64,000 bases of DNA from an uncultured Aliiroseovarius sp. GTDB lineage: Bacteria; Pseudomonadota; Alphaproteobacteria; Rhodobacterales; Rhodobacteraceae. The stretch is from positions 124,001 through 188,000 of the forward strand of contig NZ_CANMFT010000005.1 in assembly GCF_947497285.1 (NCBI RefSeq), written 5' to 3'. The position numbers and the translations under genes were made by a program. Below are positions 7,315 to 16,056 of this stretch, piece after piece. The notes under the pieces are model-generated. The model did not search any database and had not been told where the DNA came from. It saw only the letters and a list, made by a program, of their open reading frames with translations. Each line of letters begins with the position of its first letter. Position 1 is the stretch's first letter.

Positions 7315-8646
7315 ATGGAATACCTCATTCGCAACGCTAAGACGATTTTGACAATGGACGACGACGGGCGAGAGCTGTCGGCGGCTGACATTCGCATCAC
7401 GGGCGGCCAGATATCGGAAATTGGTGAAGGTCTGCAAACCACAGGCGAGGTTGTCAACGCAGCCAGCGCCGTGGTCACGCCGGGCTTGGTCAACACGCAC
7501 CACCATCTTTATCAAACCCTTACGCGCGCTGTGCCGGGTGGGCAGGATGCGCTGCTGTTTGGCTGGCTGCAAACGCTTTACCCGATCTGGTCACGCTTTG
7601 GACCGGATGAAATGCGGGTGTCCACCCTTGCCGGCTTGGCAGAGCTTGCCTTGTCAGGCTGCACCATGAGCTCCGACCACCTATACCTTTATCCCAACGG
7701 CGCACGGCTTGATGATACGATCGACGGTGCGCGCGAGATCGGACTTCGGTTTCATCCGACGCGGGGCGCCATGTCCATCGGCGAAAGCAAAGGCGGCCTT
7801 CCGCCTGACAGTCTGGTGGAGGCGGAGGCCGCCATCCTCAAGGATTGCATCCGCGTGATTGATGCCTTTCACGACCCTGCCGATGGGGCGATGGTGCGGG
7901 TTGGTGTCGCCCCATGTTCGCCCTTCTCGGTCAGTCGCGATCTGATGCGGGACGCCGCCATTTTGGCGCGCGACAAGGCGGTCATGCTGCACACTCACCT
8001 CGCGGAGAACGACGAAGACATAGCTTACAGCAAGGCGCAGTTCGGGTGCCGCCCCGGACAATATGCAGAAGAATTGGGGTGGGTCGGTGATGATGTGTGG
8101 CATGCCCATTGCGTGAAGCTGGACAGCACCGAGATTGACCTGTTCGCCCACACGCGCACTGGTGTGGCGCACTGTCCTTGTTCAAATTGCCGACTTGGGT
8201 CAGGCATCGCCCCGGTGCGCCAGATGCGGGATGCGGGTGTGAAAGTGGGGCTGGGGGTTGATGGCTCGGCCTCGAACGACCTTGGCAATCTGATGGACGA
8301 GGCCCGCCAGATGATGCTGTTACAGCGCGTTGCGCAAGGGGCCGACAAGATGAGCGCCCGCGAAGCGTTGCGTATTGCCACCCGTGGCGGGGCCGACGTG
8401 TTGGGGCGTGCCGATTGCGGGCAAATCGCGGTGGGCAAACGCGCTGACATAGCGATTTGGGATGTCTCGAAACTGGAAAGTGCTGGCAGTTGGGATCCGG
8501 CGGCTTTGGTTTTGGCCGGGCCTCGGCGCGTGCGCGACCTGTTTGTCGAGGGGCGGCAGGTGGTGCGTGACGGGCAGATCACAACGATCGATTTGCCGCG
8601 CGTCATTGAGGTTCAGAACCGGCTGGCAGCGGGTTTGCAGGGGTGA
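7315..8646 (+). CDS. 8-oxoguanine deaminase (amidohydrolase superfamily)
   Basis: 443 residues. A cytosolic zinc amidohydrolase converting 8-oxoguanine to urate. The metal and substrate motifs are seen: NTHHHLYQTLTRAVPG (HxH near residue 65), MLHTHLAENDED, VWHAHCVKLD, CPCSNCRLGSGIAPV and LGVDGSASND (catalytic Asp). This set, especially the Cys-rich CPCSNCRLGSG, is typical of the bacterial 8-oxoguanine deaminase group; related ethylaminohydrolases (AtzB-like) cannot be fully excluded. The ATG at 7315 has TAGGAGA upstream, and longer frames upstream overlap the phosphatase gene. Guanine deaminase lies 430 bases downstream on the opposite strand. Confidence 0.87.
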   Translation: MEYLIRNAKTILTMDDDGRELSAADIRITGGQISEIGEGLQTTGEVVNAASAVVTPGLVNTHHHLYQTLTRAVPGGQDALLFGWLQTLYPIWSRFGPDEMRVSTLAGLAELALSGCTMSSDHLYLYPNGARLDDTIDGAREIGLRFHPTRGAMSIGESKGGLPPDSLVEAEAAILKDCIRVIDAFHDPADGAMVRVGVAPCSPFSVSRDLMRDAAILARDKAVMLHTHLAENDEDIAYSKAQFGCRPGQYAEELGWVGDDVWHAHCVKLDSTEIDLFAHTRTGVAHCPCSNCRLGSGIAPVRQMRDAGVKVGLGVDGSASNDLGNLMDEARQMMLLQRVAQGADKMSAREALRIATRGGADVLGRADCGQIAVGKRADIAIWDVSKLESAGSWDPAALVLAGPRRVRDLFVEGRQVVRDGQITTIDLPRVIEVQNRLAAGLQG

Positions 8647-8673
8647 TCCACATAGCCTGACGGCACTTCCTTT

Positions 8674-8702
8674 TTGGAGACCGGCACAAACCATGCTATA
8701 GT
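8674..8702 (+). promoter_or_regulatory. Candidate sigma-70 promoter of the small DMT-fold gene
   Basis: TTGGAG (8674-8679) and TATAGT (8697-8702) with a 17-base spacer, about 60 bases before the ATG at 8760. The -10 box matches five of six consensus bases. Confidence 0.5.
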
Positions 8703-8759
8703 GCGCGCTTATTTTAATCACGATATAAGCGGGATTATCCGCGGAAAGGATGGGATTCC

Positions 8760-9083
8760 ATGCTTTCGGTAATGAGTGACAAAACATTTTTAGCTTTGGC
8801 AGCGGCACTTGGTTACAGCATTTCGACCGTTTTGATTAAACAGTATTCGCTAAACTTTGCGTATCTACCGGCAGTTCTTTTGGTCGCGGTCCTTGTTGGC
8901 ACAATCGCGGCAGAAGTATTCCTGTTACGACAGGTCAATCTGGCTTTGGCCTATGTTGCCATCATCGCAACCGAGACCGTATTGGTGTTGTGCTATTCCT
9001 TCGCCATTGGCGAAGGATTGACACGGCAGGAAATGGCGGGCGCGGTGTTCGTATTGGTCGGGATCGCCCTGGTCAGCTTCTAA
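8760..9083 (+). CDS. Small four-helix DMT/EamA-like membrane protein
   Basis: 107 residues in about four hydrophobic helices, the size and topology of small multidrug resistance (SMR/EmrE) proteins. However, the first helix (FLALAAALGYSISTVLIKQY) lacks the membrane Glu that every proton-coupled EmrE-type pump needs, so it is better described as a half-size DMT relative of unknown substrate. AAGGA (8746-8750) sits 9 bases before the ATG at 8760, favouring it over the in-frame ATG at 8772. The last 11 bases overlap the 3' end of guanine deaminase on the other strand. It has its own promoter-like sequence. Confidence 0.75.
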   Translation: MLSVMSDKTFLALAAALGYSISTVLIKQYSLNFAYLPAVLLVAVLVGTIAAEVFLLRQVNLALAYVAIIATETVLVLCYSFAIGEGLTRQEMAGAVFVLVGIALVSF

Positions 9084-10359
9084 GGCATGCGCCATTTGCC
9101 CAGACCGCCTTCACGGCGCGGTCGTCGCCCATCATGATGGTCGGGAAAACTTCCTGCCATATGTCTTCGGCGTGCGCGGCGCGCTGGGCGATGGCGGGTG
9201 TCGAGGCAAGGTCGATTACGGCAAGATCTGCCTCGGATCCAGGGGCAAGCGTGCCTATTCGGTCTTCCAGCCGCAGGGCGCGTGCCGACCCTTCGGTCGC
9301 CAGCCACCATAACTGTGCCGGGTGGATGGGATGGCCGTTCAGTTGCCCAACCTCATAGGCCGCAGCCATCGTGCGCAGCATTGAAAAGGATGACCCGCCT
9401 CCGGTGTCTGTCGCCAATCCAATCCGGTGGCCCTGTTCCATCAAACCGTGCATGTCAAACACGCCGGACCCGATGAACATGTTCGAGGTGGGGCAGTGGA
9501 TCAGGCTCGCGTCCACCTCGCGAATTCGGTCTCGTTCGCGGTCGGTCAGGTGGATGGCATGGCCCAGAAGTGCACCGGGACCAACCAAACCGAAGCGTTC
9601 GTATACATCAAGGTAATCGGTGGCGTCGGGAAACAGGTCTGCGACCCACGCAATTTCCTCATGTTGTTCGCTGATATGGGTCTGCATCAGAAGGTCTGGT
9701 TGTTCGGCCCACAATGCCCCGAGCGCTTCAAGCTGCTCTGGGGTCGAGGTGGGAGCAAAGCGCGGCGTGATCACATACGACAGCCGGTCCTGCCCATGCC
9801 AGCGCGCCGACAAAGCCTTGCTGTCGTCATAGGCGCTTTGGGCCGTGTCGCGCAGGTCGTCAGGGGCGTTGCGGTCCATGCAGGTCTTGCCACCAAGCAC
9901 TCTTAGTCCGCGCTTTCGTGCGGCCGTGAAATAGGCGTCAACGCTTTCGGGGTGAATGGTGCAATAACTGACCGTGGTCGTGGTGCCCGTGGCGGTCACA
10001 AGGTCGAAATAGGTTTCAGCCACCTGAGTCGCATATGTGCCATCACTGAACCGGCATTCTTCGGGAAAGGTATATGTATTCAGCCAATCGATCAGTCGCT
10101 TGCCCCACGACGCGATGATAGCGGTTTGTGGATAGTGCACATGCGTGTCGACAAATCCGGGCGAAATCAGCGCAGCGCCATAGTCGGTCACGGTCGCCTG
10201 TGGGTATTCCGCACGCAGCCGCTCGGCTGTCCCGACATCCGTGATTTTACCGCCCTCAATCGCAACGGCGCCATGGCGTTCATGTGATACACAATCGGCC
10301 AGATCTTCCTTGAACGGGTCCGCCGTATAGATAATCGTCTGTCCCAGAAGCAGGTCCAT
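9073..10359 (-). CDS. guaD: Guanine deaminase
   Basis: 428 residues, zinc amidohydrolase converting guanine to xanthine, which feeds xanthine dehydrogenase (encoded near 58-62 kb). Diagnostic motifs: PGFVDTHVHYPQT (metal HxH), MQTHISEQHEEI, LLGHAIHL, CPTSNMFIGSGVFD and the catalytic Asp in GLATDTGGGSSFSML. The ATG at 10359 gives the normal N-terminus MDLLLGQTIIYTADP; a longer frame up to 10416 lacks support. Divergent from mgtE, and convergent with the small DMT gene with an 11-base overlap. Confidence 0.93.
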   Translation of the reverse strand: MDLLLGQTIIYTADPFKEDLADCVSHERHGAVAIEGGKITDVGTAERLRAEYPQATVTDYGAALISPGFVDTHVHYPQTAIIASWGKRLIDWLNTYTFPEECRFSDGTYATQVAETYFDLVTATGTTTTVSYCTIHPESVDAYFTAARKRGLRVLGGKTCMDRNAPDDLRDTAQSAYDDSKALSARWHGQDRLSYVITPRFAPTSTPEQLEALGALWAEQPDLLMQTHISEQHEEIAWVADLFPDATDYLDVYERFGLVGPGALLGHAIHLTDRERDRIREVDASLIHCPTSNMFIGSGVFDMHGLMEQGHRIGLATDTGGGSSFSMLRTMAAAYEVGQLNGHPIHPAQLWWLATEGSARALRLEDRIGTLAPGSEADLAVIDLASTPAIAQRAAHAEDIWQEVFPTIMMGDDRAVKAVWANGACLRS

Positions 10360-10487
10360 GTCTAACCTCGCTGATACGCCACCGATCAGCCTATGAGGGT
10401 GGTTTTGGTGACGCAACGCCTTTCTTGCGGTTCCATTGGCGCACCGCTTGTCATATGTTCACGCTACAGATCAGGGAGGGCGCCGCG

Positions 10488-11870
10488 ATGCTGGACGATC
10501 ACTATAGCGATGATGCGCCCGAAGACGGGGACTATGAACTTAACGTAAAGACCGTCCGCCCCATTCTGGCGGCTCTAGAAGCAGGTGACGCAGCGGCCTT
10601 GATTGCCGCACTTGAGCCGATGCACGCGGCTGACATCGCCGACCTTCTTGAACAGCTCGGGCAAGAGGACCGGGTCGCGTTGGTGCGCCTTTATGGTCGC
10701 GAACTCGACGGCGAGATTCTATCGGAACTGGACGAAAGCCTGCGCGAAGATGTCGTCGGCGCAATGTCCCCGGAGGTGCTGGCCGAAGCGGTCCGTGAAC
10801 TGGAAACCGATGATGTCGTCGACCTGATCGAAGATTTGGACGAGCCACAGGCCGAAGCGGTGCTTGGGGCACTGGACCAAGATGACCGGGTCGTCGTCGA
10901 GCAGTCGCTGTCGTACCCCGAGGAAAGTGCCGGACGCTTGATGCAGCGCGAGCTGGTCGTCGCCCCGGAGCATTGGAATGTCGGGCAAACCATTGATTTT
11001 CTGCGCAATCAGGATGACCTGCCAGAGCAATTCTATCACGTCATTCTTGTCGATCCGCGTATGCGCCCAACCGGCTATGTGACTTTGGGTCGCTTGATGG
11101 GCAGCGCACGGGGTGTGAAGCTGACCGAGATTGCAGAGGATAGCTTCCGCGTGATCCCTGTGTTGCAGGACGAAGGCGAGGTTGCCTATGCCTTCAACCA
11201 GTACCACCTGATTTCGGCACCCGTCGTGGACGAAGATGATCGGCTTGTCGGTGTCATCACGATCGACGACGCCATGGTCATTTTGGACGAGGAGCATGAA
11301 GAAGACATCATGCGTCTGGCGGGTGTTGGTGAAAGCCGCTTGTCTGACCGGGTGGTCGATACGACCAAACGCCGGTTTCCATGGCTGGCTGTGAACCTGA
11401 TGACCGCGATCCTTGCGTCGCTGGTCATCGCCCAGTTTGAAGACGTGATTGCCCAGTTTGTGGCGCTGGCGGTCCTGATGCCGATCGTTGCCTCGATGGG
11501 GGGCAATGCTGGCACGCAGTCACTGACCGTGGCGGTGCGATCTCTTGCTACGAAAGACCTGACCTCGGCCAACGTTTGGCGGGTGATCCGGCGCGAAGCC
11601 ATTGTTGGGCTGATCAATGGGATCGTCTTTGCTGTGGTGATGGGCATCGTCGGTATTGTCTGGTTCTCGACGCCCTTGCTGGGTGTCGTGATCGCGATTG
11701 CGATGGTCGTGACCATGGTCGTGGCCGGGCTTGCAGGCGTTATGATCCCGGTTGTGTTGGACCGCTTGAATATCGACCCCGCGCTGGCCTCGGGGGCGTT
11801 TGTGACCACCGTCACGGATGTTGTGGGGTTCTTCGCGTTTTTGGGGTTGGCAGCAATGATGCTTTTGTAA
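10488..11870 (+). CDS. mgtE: MgtE-family magnesium transporter
   Basis: 460 residues in the inner membrane. Domains in order: acidic MgtE N domain (residues about 20-130, with repeated AADIADLLEQL and DVVDLIEDLDE elements), a CBS pair (about 135-265, with VDEDDRLVGVITIDDAM) and a C-terminal five-helix pore domain (about 290-460, with the conserved SMGGNAGTQSLTVAVR). MgtE is a Mg2+-gated Mg2+ channel that opens when internal Mg2+ is low. The start at 10488 has AGGGAGGG upstream. Its stop overlaps the ATG of the cyclo-ligase gene, suggesting translational coupling. Confidence 0.94.
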   Translation: MLDDHYSDDAPEDGDYELNVKTVRPILAALEAGDAAALIAALEPMHAADIADLLEQLGQEDRVALVRLYGRELDGEILSELDESLREDVVGAMSPEVLAEAVRELETDDVVDLIEDLDEPQAEAVLGALDQDDRVVVEQSLSYPEESAGRLMQRELVVAPEHWNVGQTIDFLRNQDDLPEQFYHVILVDPRMRPTGYVTLGRLMGSARGVKLTEIAEDSFRVIPVLQDEGEVAYAFNQYHLISAPVVDEDDRLVGVITIDDAMVILDEEHEEDIMRLAGVGESRLSDRVVDTTKRRFPWLAVNLMTAILASLVIAQFEDVIAQFVALAVLMPIVASMGGNAGTQSLTVAVRSLATKDLTSANVWRVIRREAIVGLINGIVFAVVMGIVGIVWFSTPLLGVVIAIAMVVTMVVAGLAGVMIPVVLDRLNIDPALASGAFVTTVTDVVGFFAFLGLAAMMLL

Positions 11871-12439
11871 TGACCGAAAAAGATGATCTGACCGCGATCA
11901 AGGTGGAAGCGCGCAAAGCAGCGTTCGCCCGCCGGAAAGAGGCGCAGAGCGAAGCACGCTCGACCCGCGGCGTATCGCACCTTCTGTCGGTGGTCGCAGA
12001 TCACAAGGGCAAGGTCCTATCCGGCTATATGCCGATACGCACGGAAATTACCCCGGTTCCGGTGATGGCCGCGATGGCCGCCCATGGTCCTGTCTGTGTT
12101 CCTGTGATCGGCAAGGTGGGATTGCCGTTGCGCTTTGCCCGCTGGACACCGGATTGTGAGATGACCAAGGGCAGTTTTGGCGCTGATATTCCCGCAAAGC
12201 TCACGTTCATTGAACCCGAAGTGCTGATCGTGCCATTGCTGGCGTTTGACCGCAAAGGGGGGCGTCTGGGGTATGGTGGCGGATTTTACGATCGCACGTT
12301 AGAGCGGTTGCGCGCCAAACGCCCGACGCTGGCCATCGGATATGCCTACAGTGCGCAAGAGGTCGCGGCGGTTCCGCTTGAGCCAACGGATCAATTGCTG
12401 GATGCGATTGTCACCGACGATGGTGTGCATTGGGTTTGA
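11870..12439 (+). CDS. 5-formyltetrahydrofolate cyclo-ligase
   Basis: 189 residues. ATP-dependent conversion of 5-formyl-THF to 5,10-methenyl-THF in the cytosol. The C-terminal signature RLGYGGGFYDRTLERL is intact, as are the N-terminal basic helix (ARKAAFARRKEA) and the PLLAFDRKG block. The ATG at 11870 shares its A with the mgtE stop TAA, so the frame that extends far back into mgtE is not real. In many Proteobacteria 6S RNA lies beside this gene; nothing resembling it is seen here. Followed after 51 bases by the YmdB-type gene. Confidence 0.92.
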   Translation: MTEKDDLTAIKVEARKAAFARRKEAQSEARSTRGVSHLLSVVADHKGKVLSGYMPIRTEITPVPVMAAMAAHGPVCVPVIGKVGLPLRFARWTPDCEMTKGSFGADIPAKLTFIEPEVLIVPLLAFDRKGGRLGYGGGFYDRTLERLRAKRPTLAIGYAYSAQEVAAVPLEPTDQLLDAIVTDDGVHWV

Positions 12440-12490
12440 ACCAAACGCTTTGGCTTGCCCTTTTCGCCTTTCCGTCCTAGGGCTTGAGCC

Positions 12491-13315
12491 ATGAGGATAC
12501 TTTTTCTAGGCGACATCATGGGGCGCGCGGGCCGACGCGCGGTGACCGAGCAACTCAAGACGTTGCGCGCGGATTGGAAGCTCGATTTCGTTGTGGTGAA
12601 CGGCGAAAACGCGACTGGCGGTGCGGGGCTGACCGCTGCGCACGCGCGCACATTTCTGGAGGCGGGTGCAGACGTTATCACGCTTGGCGACCATGCTTTT
12701 GATCAGCGAGAGATGCTGACCTTCAGCGAACAGGAACCGCGCATCATCCGACCGCTCAACTTTGCCAAGGAAAGCCCCGGCACAGGGGCGCGGGTGTTCA
12801 GCGATGCGCGCGGGCGCAAAATTCTGGTAACGCAGGTGCTGGGGCAAGTGTTCATGAAGCGCCCCTTCGATGACCCATTCTCGGCGGTGGATGCGGTTTT
12901 GAAACGCCACCCGCTTGGGGGCGCTGTGCAAGCCACGCTGGTAGATGTCCACTGCGAAGCCACGTCCGAAAAAATGGCGATGGGCCATTGGTGTGATGGG
13001 CGCGCCAGCGTCGTGGTCGGCACGCACACCCATGTGCCGACAAGTGACGCGCAGATCCTGCCGAAAGGCACAGCGTTTCTGACCGATGCCGGCATGTGCG
13101 GTGATTATGACAGCGTGATTGGTATGCAAAAAGAAGAACCGATGCGCCGTTTCATCACCGGCATGTCGAAGGGACGCTTCACGCCTGCCACGGGCGAAGC
13201 CACATTGTCGGGTCTGTTCGTTGAAACCGACGACCGTTCAGGCAAAGCCACACACATCCAGATGGTCCGCGTTGGCGGCCGGCTGGCGCAATCGACGCCG
13301 CTGGACGGCGCATGA
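12491..13315 (+). CDS. YmdB-type metallophosphoesterase (TIGR00282 family)
   Basis: 274 residues. Family features: MRILFLGDIMGRAGRRAV (metal Asp), VVVNGENATGG (Asn-Glu-Asn), TLGDHAFDQ (Asp-His), VDVHCEATSEKMAMGH and VVGTHTHVPTSDAQILP (HxH). The Bacillus homologue YmdB hydrolyses 2',3'-cyclic nucleotides and influences biofilm and motility decisions; the role in Alphaproteobacteria is not established. No membrane segment. The TGA stop overlaps the ATG of the EamA transporter gene (ATGA), so those two are probably coupled. Confidence 0.92.
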   Translation: MRILFLGDIMGRAGRRAVTEQLKTLRADWKLDFVVVNGENATGGAGLTAAHARTFLEAGADVITLGDHAFDQREMLTFSEQEPRIIRPLNFAKESPGTGARVFSDARGRKILVTQVLGQVFMKRPFDDPFSAVDAVLKRHPLGGAVQATLVDVHCEATSEKMAMGHWCDGRASVVVGTHTHVPTSDAQILPKGTAFLTDAGMCGDYDSVIGMQKEEPMRRFITGMSKGRFTPATGEATLSGLFVETDDRSGKATHIQMVRVGGRLAQSTPLDGA

Positions 13316-14196
13316 CAACCCACGCCGGGTTGATCGGGTTTCTGGCACTTCTCGGGGCTGGGTGGGGGCTGACCGGCGTTTTGGCCAAGCCGATCATCGA
13401 AGCGGGTCATCATCCATTTGGTGTAATCTTTTGGCAGATGGCCATTTGCGTGGTTGTGCTGGGCGTTCTGACCCGTGTTCGCGGCAAGGGGTTGCCGATC
13501 GGGTGGACGCATTTGCCGCTGTATCTGTTCATCGCGCTGGGCGGCACGCTGCTGCCCAATACGGCAAGTTATTTTGCCATCGCCCATTTGCCAGCGGGCA
13601 TCATGGCGATCATCATAGCGGCGGTTCCAATGTTCGCTTTCCCCATTGCGTTGGCGCTAGGGTCGGAGAGGTTTGAGCTTTCGCGCTTTCTGGGTCTGCT
13701 GGCCGGCATGTCAGGTGTCGCGCTTCTTGCCGGGCCGCAAGCGGCCTTGCCAGTGGGGTCCGCGGTCTGGGTGCTGATCGCCTTGATCGCCCCCCTGCTT
13801 TATGCGCTTGAAGGAAATGTGGTTGCGCGGTTTGGGACCGCAGGGCTTGATCCAATCCAGACATTGCTGGGGGCCTCTGCGATTGGTGTGGTTCTGTCTG
13901 CCGGGCTGGCACAGGCAGCGGGCGGGTGGGTCAGCCCGTTCGGGGACTGGTCGCCTGCCAAGAGCTTGATTGTGCTAAGCTCGGTCATTCATGCATTTGT
14001 TTATTCGGGATATGTGTGGCTCGTTGGTCGCGCCGGCGCCAGCTTTGCAGCGCAAGTCAGCTATCTTGTCACCGGATCAGGGGTGGTCTGGGCGATGGTC
14101 TTGCTGGGTGAAAGCTATACAGGTTGGGTCTGGGGCGCGCTGGGCGCGATGTTCCTGGGGCTCTTCTTGGTGCAGCCTCGTGCCTTTCTGGACTAA
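13312..14196 (+). CDS. EamA/DMT-family transporter
   Basis: 294 residues with about ten transmembrane helices in two EamA repeats (for example GFLALLGAGWGLTGVLAKPI at the start and SYLVTGSGVVWAMVLLGES in the second repeat). The family exports metabolites or drugs; the substrate cannot be predicted. Its start overlaps the stop of the YmdB-type gene. It is one of two full-size EamA proteins in the window (the other is at 19916) and they are clearly different in sequence. Confidence 0.88.
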   Translation: MTTHAGLIGFLALLGAGWGLTGVLAKPIIEAGHHPFGVIFWQMAICVVVLGVLTRVRGKGLPIGWTHLPLYLFIALGGTLLPNTASYFAIAHLPAGIMAIIIAAVPMFAFPIALALGSERFELSRFLGLLAGMSGVALLAGPQAALPVGSAVWVLIALIAPLLYALEGNVVARFGTAGLDPIQTLLGASAIGVVLSAGLAQAAGGWVSPFGDWSPAKSLIVLSSVIHAFVYSGYVWLVGRAGASFAAQVSYLVTGSGVVWAMVLLGESYTGWVWGALGAMFLGLFLVQPRAFLD

Positions 14197-14262
14197 AACC
14201 ACGCTTGCCCCGCGTGCCGACTGCAGGCAAAACTGATCCATAGAACAAAACAGGGGCCATAG

Positions 14263-16041
14263 ATGGGGCTTTTCGAGTTTGGCGACACGACACAGGCGGT
14301 TCTTTCACTGCTGATTGTTGTCGGAATGTTCATCATGTTCGTGCGTGAAACCTATCCAACCGAGGTCGTGGCCATCGGTGGGGTAGCTTTCATGTTGCTC
14401 ACCGGCGTTCTGGATTATCAGCAAGGCCTTGCGGTGTTGTCGAACCCTGCGCCCTGGACCATTGCGGCAATGTTCATCGTGATGGGGGGGTTGGTGCGCA
14501 CAGGTGCGCTGCAATGGTTCACCCAGATTGCCGAAAGGAAAGCCGAGAAAAGTCCGCTCGTCGCCCTGTCGGCCCTGATGGGGTTTGTCGTGATCTCGTC
14601 TGCGGTGGTGTCCAACACACCGGTCGTCGTCGTGATGATCCCGGTCTTCGTACAACTGGCCAAGAAGATCGGCACATCGCCGTCAAAGCTTTTGATCCCA
14701 CTCAGTTATGGCGCCATCCTTGGTGGCACACTGACCTTGATCGGCACATCAACCAATTTGCTGGTCGATGGTGTGGCGCGTGCCAATGGGCTTGAGGCGT
14801 TTACGATTTTCGAGGTGACGCCTTTGGGCATCGCACTTGTGGCATGGGGGATGTTCTACCTCTATTTCATCGCCCCGAAGATCCTGCCTGACCGCGACAG
14901 CATGGCGTCGCTGCTGTCGGACCGGTCGCGGAAAAAATTCTTCACCGAAGCCGTCGTTCCGCCTGAAAGCAACTTGATCGGGCGCGAGGTCAATGGCGTG
15001 CAATTGTTCAAGCGCGAAGGTGTGCGGCTGGTCGATGTGGTCCGCGGCGATGCCTCGCTTCGGCGCGATCTAAGCGGTGTCACCTTGCAGGTCGGCGACC
15101 GCGTGGTTCTGCGCACGGCCGTGACCGAGCTTTTGAGCCTGCAGCGCGACAAAAGCCTGAAACGCGTGGATCAGGTGTCAGCGGTCGAAACCACCACGGT
15201 CGAGGTGCTGATCACGCCCGATTGCGGCATGGTGGGCAAGCAACTGGGCCGGATGCGTCTGCGCCGCCGGTATGGTGTTTATCCCTTGGCGGTTCACCGC
15301 AAGAACCAGAATATCGGGCGTCAGTTGGATGACCTTGTGGTTCGGGTTGGCGACACCTTGCTTCTGGAAGGCGCGCCCGAGGATATTCACCGACTTGCAC
15401 AGGACATGAACCTGTTGGATGTCTCCAAACCCTCGGGGCGGGAATACCGCCGGGGCCACGCGCCGATTGCCATCGCGGCCCTGTTCGGGTTGGTGGCATT
15501 GGCGGGGTTTGGCGTCGCGCCGATCTTTCTGTTGGCAATTCTTGCAGTGGCGGTGGTCTTGCTGACCCGATGCATTGACGCCGACGAGGCTTTTGGGTCG
15601 GTTGATGGCCGGCTGCTGGTCCTGATCTTTTCGATGTTGGCCATTGGCGCGGGGCTAGAGAACTCGGGCGCTGTGCGGCTGATTGCCGAAGGTGCAGCGC
15701 CCGTGTTGGGCAAGCTGCCGCCGTTCCTGATCGTCTGGGCGATCTATTTGCTGACCTCGATCCTGACCGAGCTTGTGTCAAACAACGCGGTTGCAGTGGT
15801 AGTCACGCCGATCGCAATCGGTCTTGCCAACGCGTTGGGGTTAGACCCACGTCCCTTGGTGGTGGCTGTGATGGTGGCAGCTTCGGCTAGTTTCGCCACG
15901 CCCATCGGGTATCAGACCAACACGCTGGTCTATGGTCCGGGGGGGTATAAGTTTTCGGATTTCTTAAAGGTGGGTATTCCGCTGAACTTGTCGGTTGGGC
16001 TTCTTGCCTCGGCTCTGATCCCATTCATCTGGCCGCTCTAA
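14263..16041 (+). CDS. SLC13-family permease with two RCK_C (TrkA-C) domains
   Basis: 592 residues. Two blocks of membrane helices (residues about 1-205 and 400-592) flank two cytoplasmic TrkA-C domains (about 215-295 and 305-385, with EVNGVQLFKREGVRLVDVVR and GVYPLAVHRKNQNIG). Family motifs SNTPVVVVMIPVF and SNNAVAVVVTPIA are present, one in each half. Relatives carry dicarboxylates, sulfate or other anions with Na+ and the RCK_C domains may gate by nucleotide or ion binding. Substrate unknown. Convergent with a paralogue 15 bases away. Start ATG 14263 with AGGGG upstream. Confidence 0.88.
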   Translation: MGLFEFGDTTQAVLSLLIVVGMFIMFVRETYPTEVVAIGGVAFMLLTGVLDYQQGLAVLSNPAPWTIAAMFIVMGGLVRTGALQWFTQIAERKAEKSPLVALSALMGFVVISSAVVSNTPVVVVMIPVFVQLAKKIGTSPSKLLIPLSYGAILGGTLTLIGTSTNLLVDGVARANGLEAFTIFEVTPLGIALVAWGMFYLYFIAPKILPDRDSMASLLSDRSRKKFFTEAVVPPESNLIGREVNGVQLFKREGVRLVDVVRGDASLRRDLSGVTLQVGDRVVLRTAVTELLSLQRDKSLKRVDQVSAVETTTVEVLITPDCGMVGKQLGRMRLRRRYGVYPLAVHRKNQNIGRQLDDLVVRVGDTLLLEGAPEDIHRLAQDMNLLDVSKPSGREYRRGHAPIAIAALFGLVALAGFGVAPIFLLAILAVAVVLLTRCIDADEAFGSVDGRLLVLIFSMLAIGAGLENSGAVRLIAEGAAPVLGKLPPFLIVWAIYLLTSILTELVSNNAVAVVVTPIAIGLANALGLDPRPLVVAVMVAASASFATPIGYQTNTLVYGPGGYKFSDFLKVGIPLNLSVGLLASALIPFIWPL

Positions 16042-16056
16042 GCGATCCCGCGCGGA

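Noticed and set aside
11576-11869. Extended N-terminus for the cyclo-ligase frame
   Set aside because: It overlaps the 3' part of mgtE in another frame; the ATG at 11870 touching the mgtE stop gives the normal protein.
12440-12490. Possible 6S RNA next to 5-formyl-THF cyclo-ligase
   Set aside because: The gap is only 51 bases and mgtE overlaps the other side, so there is no room for a 6S RNA.
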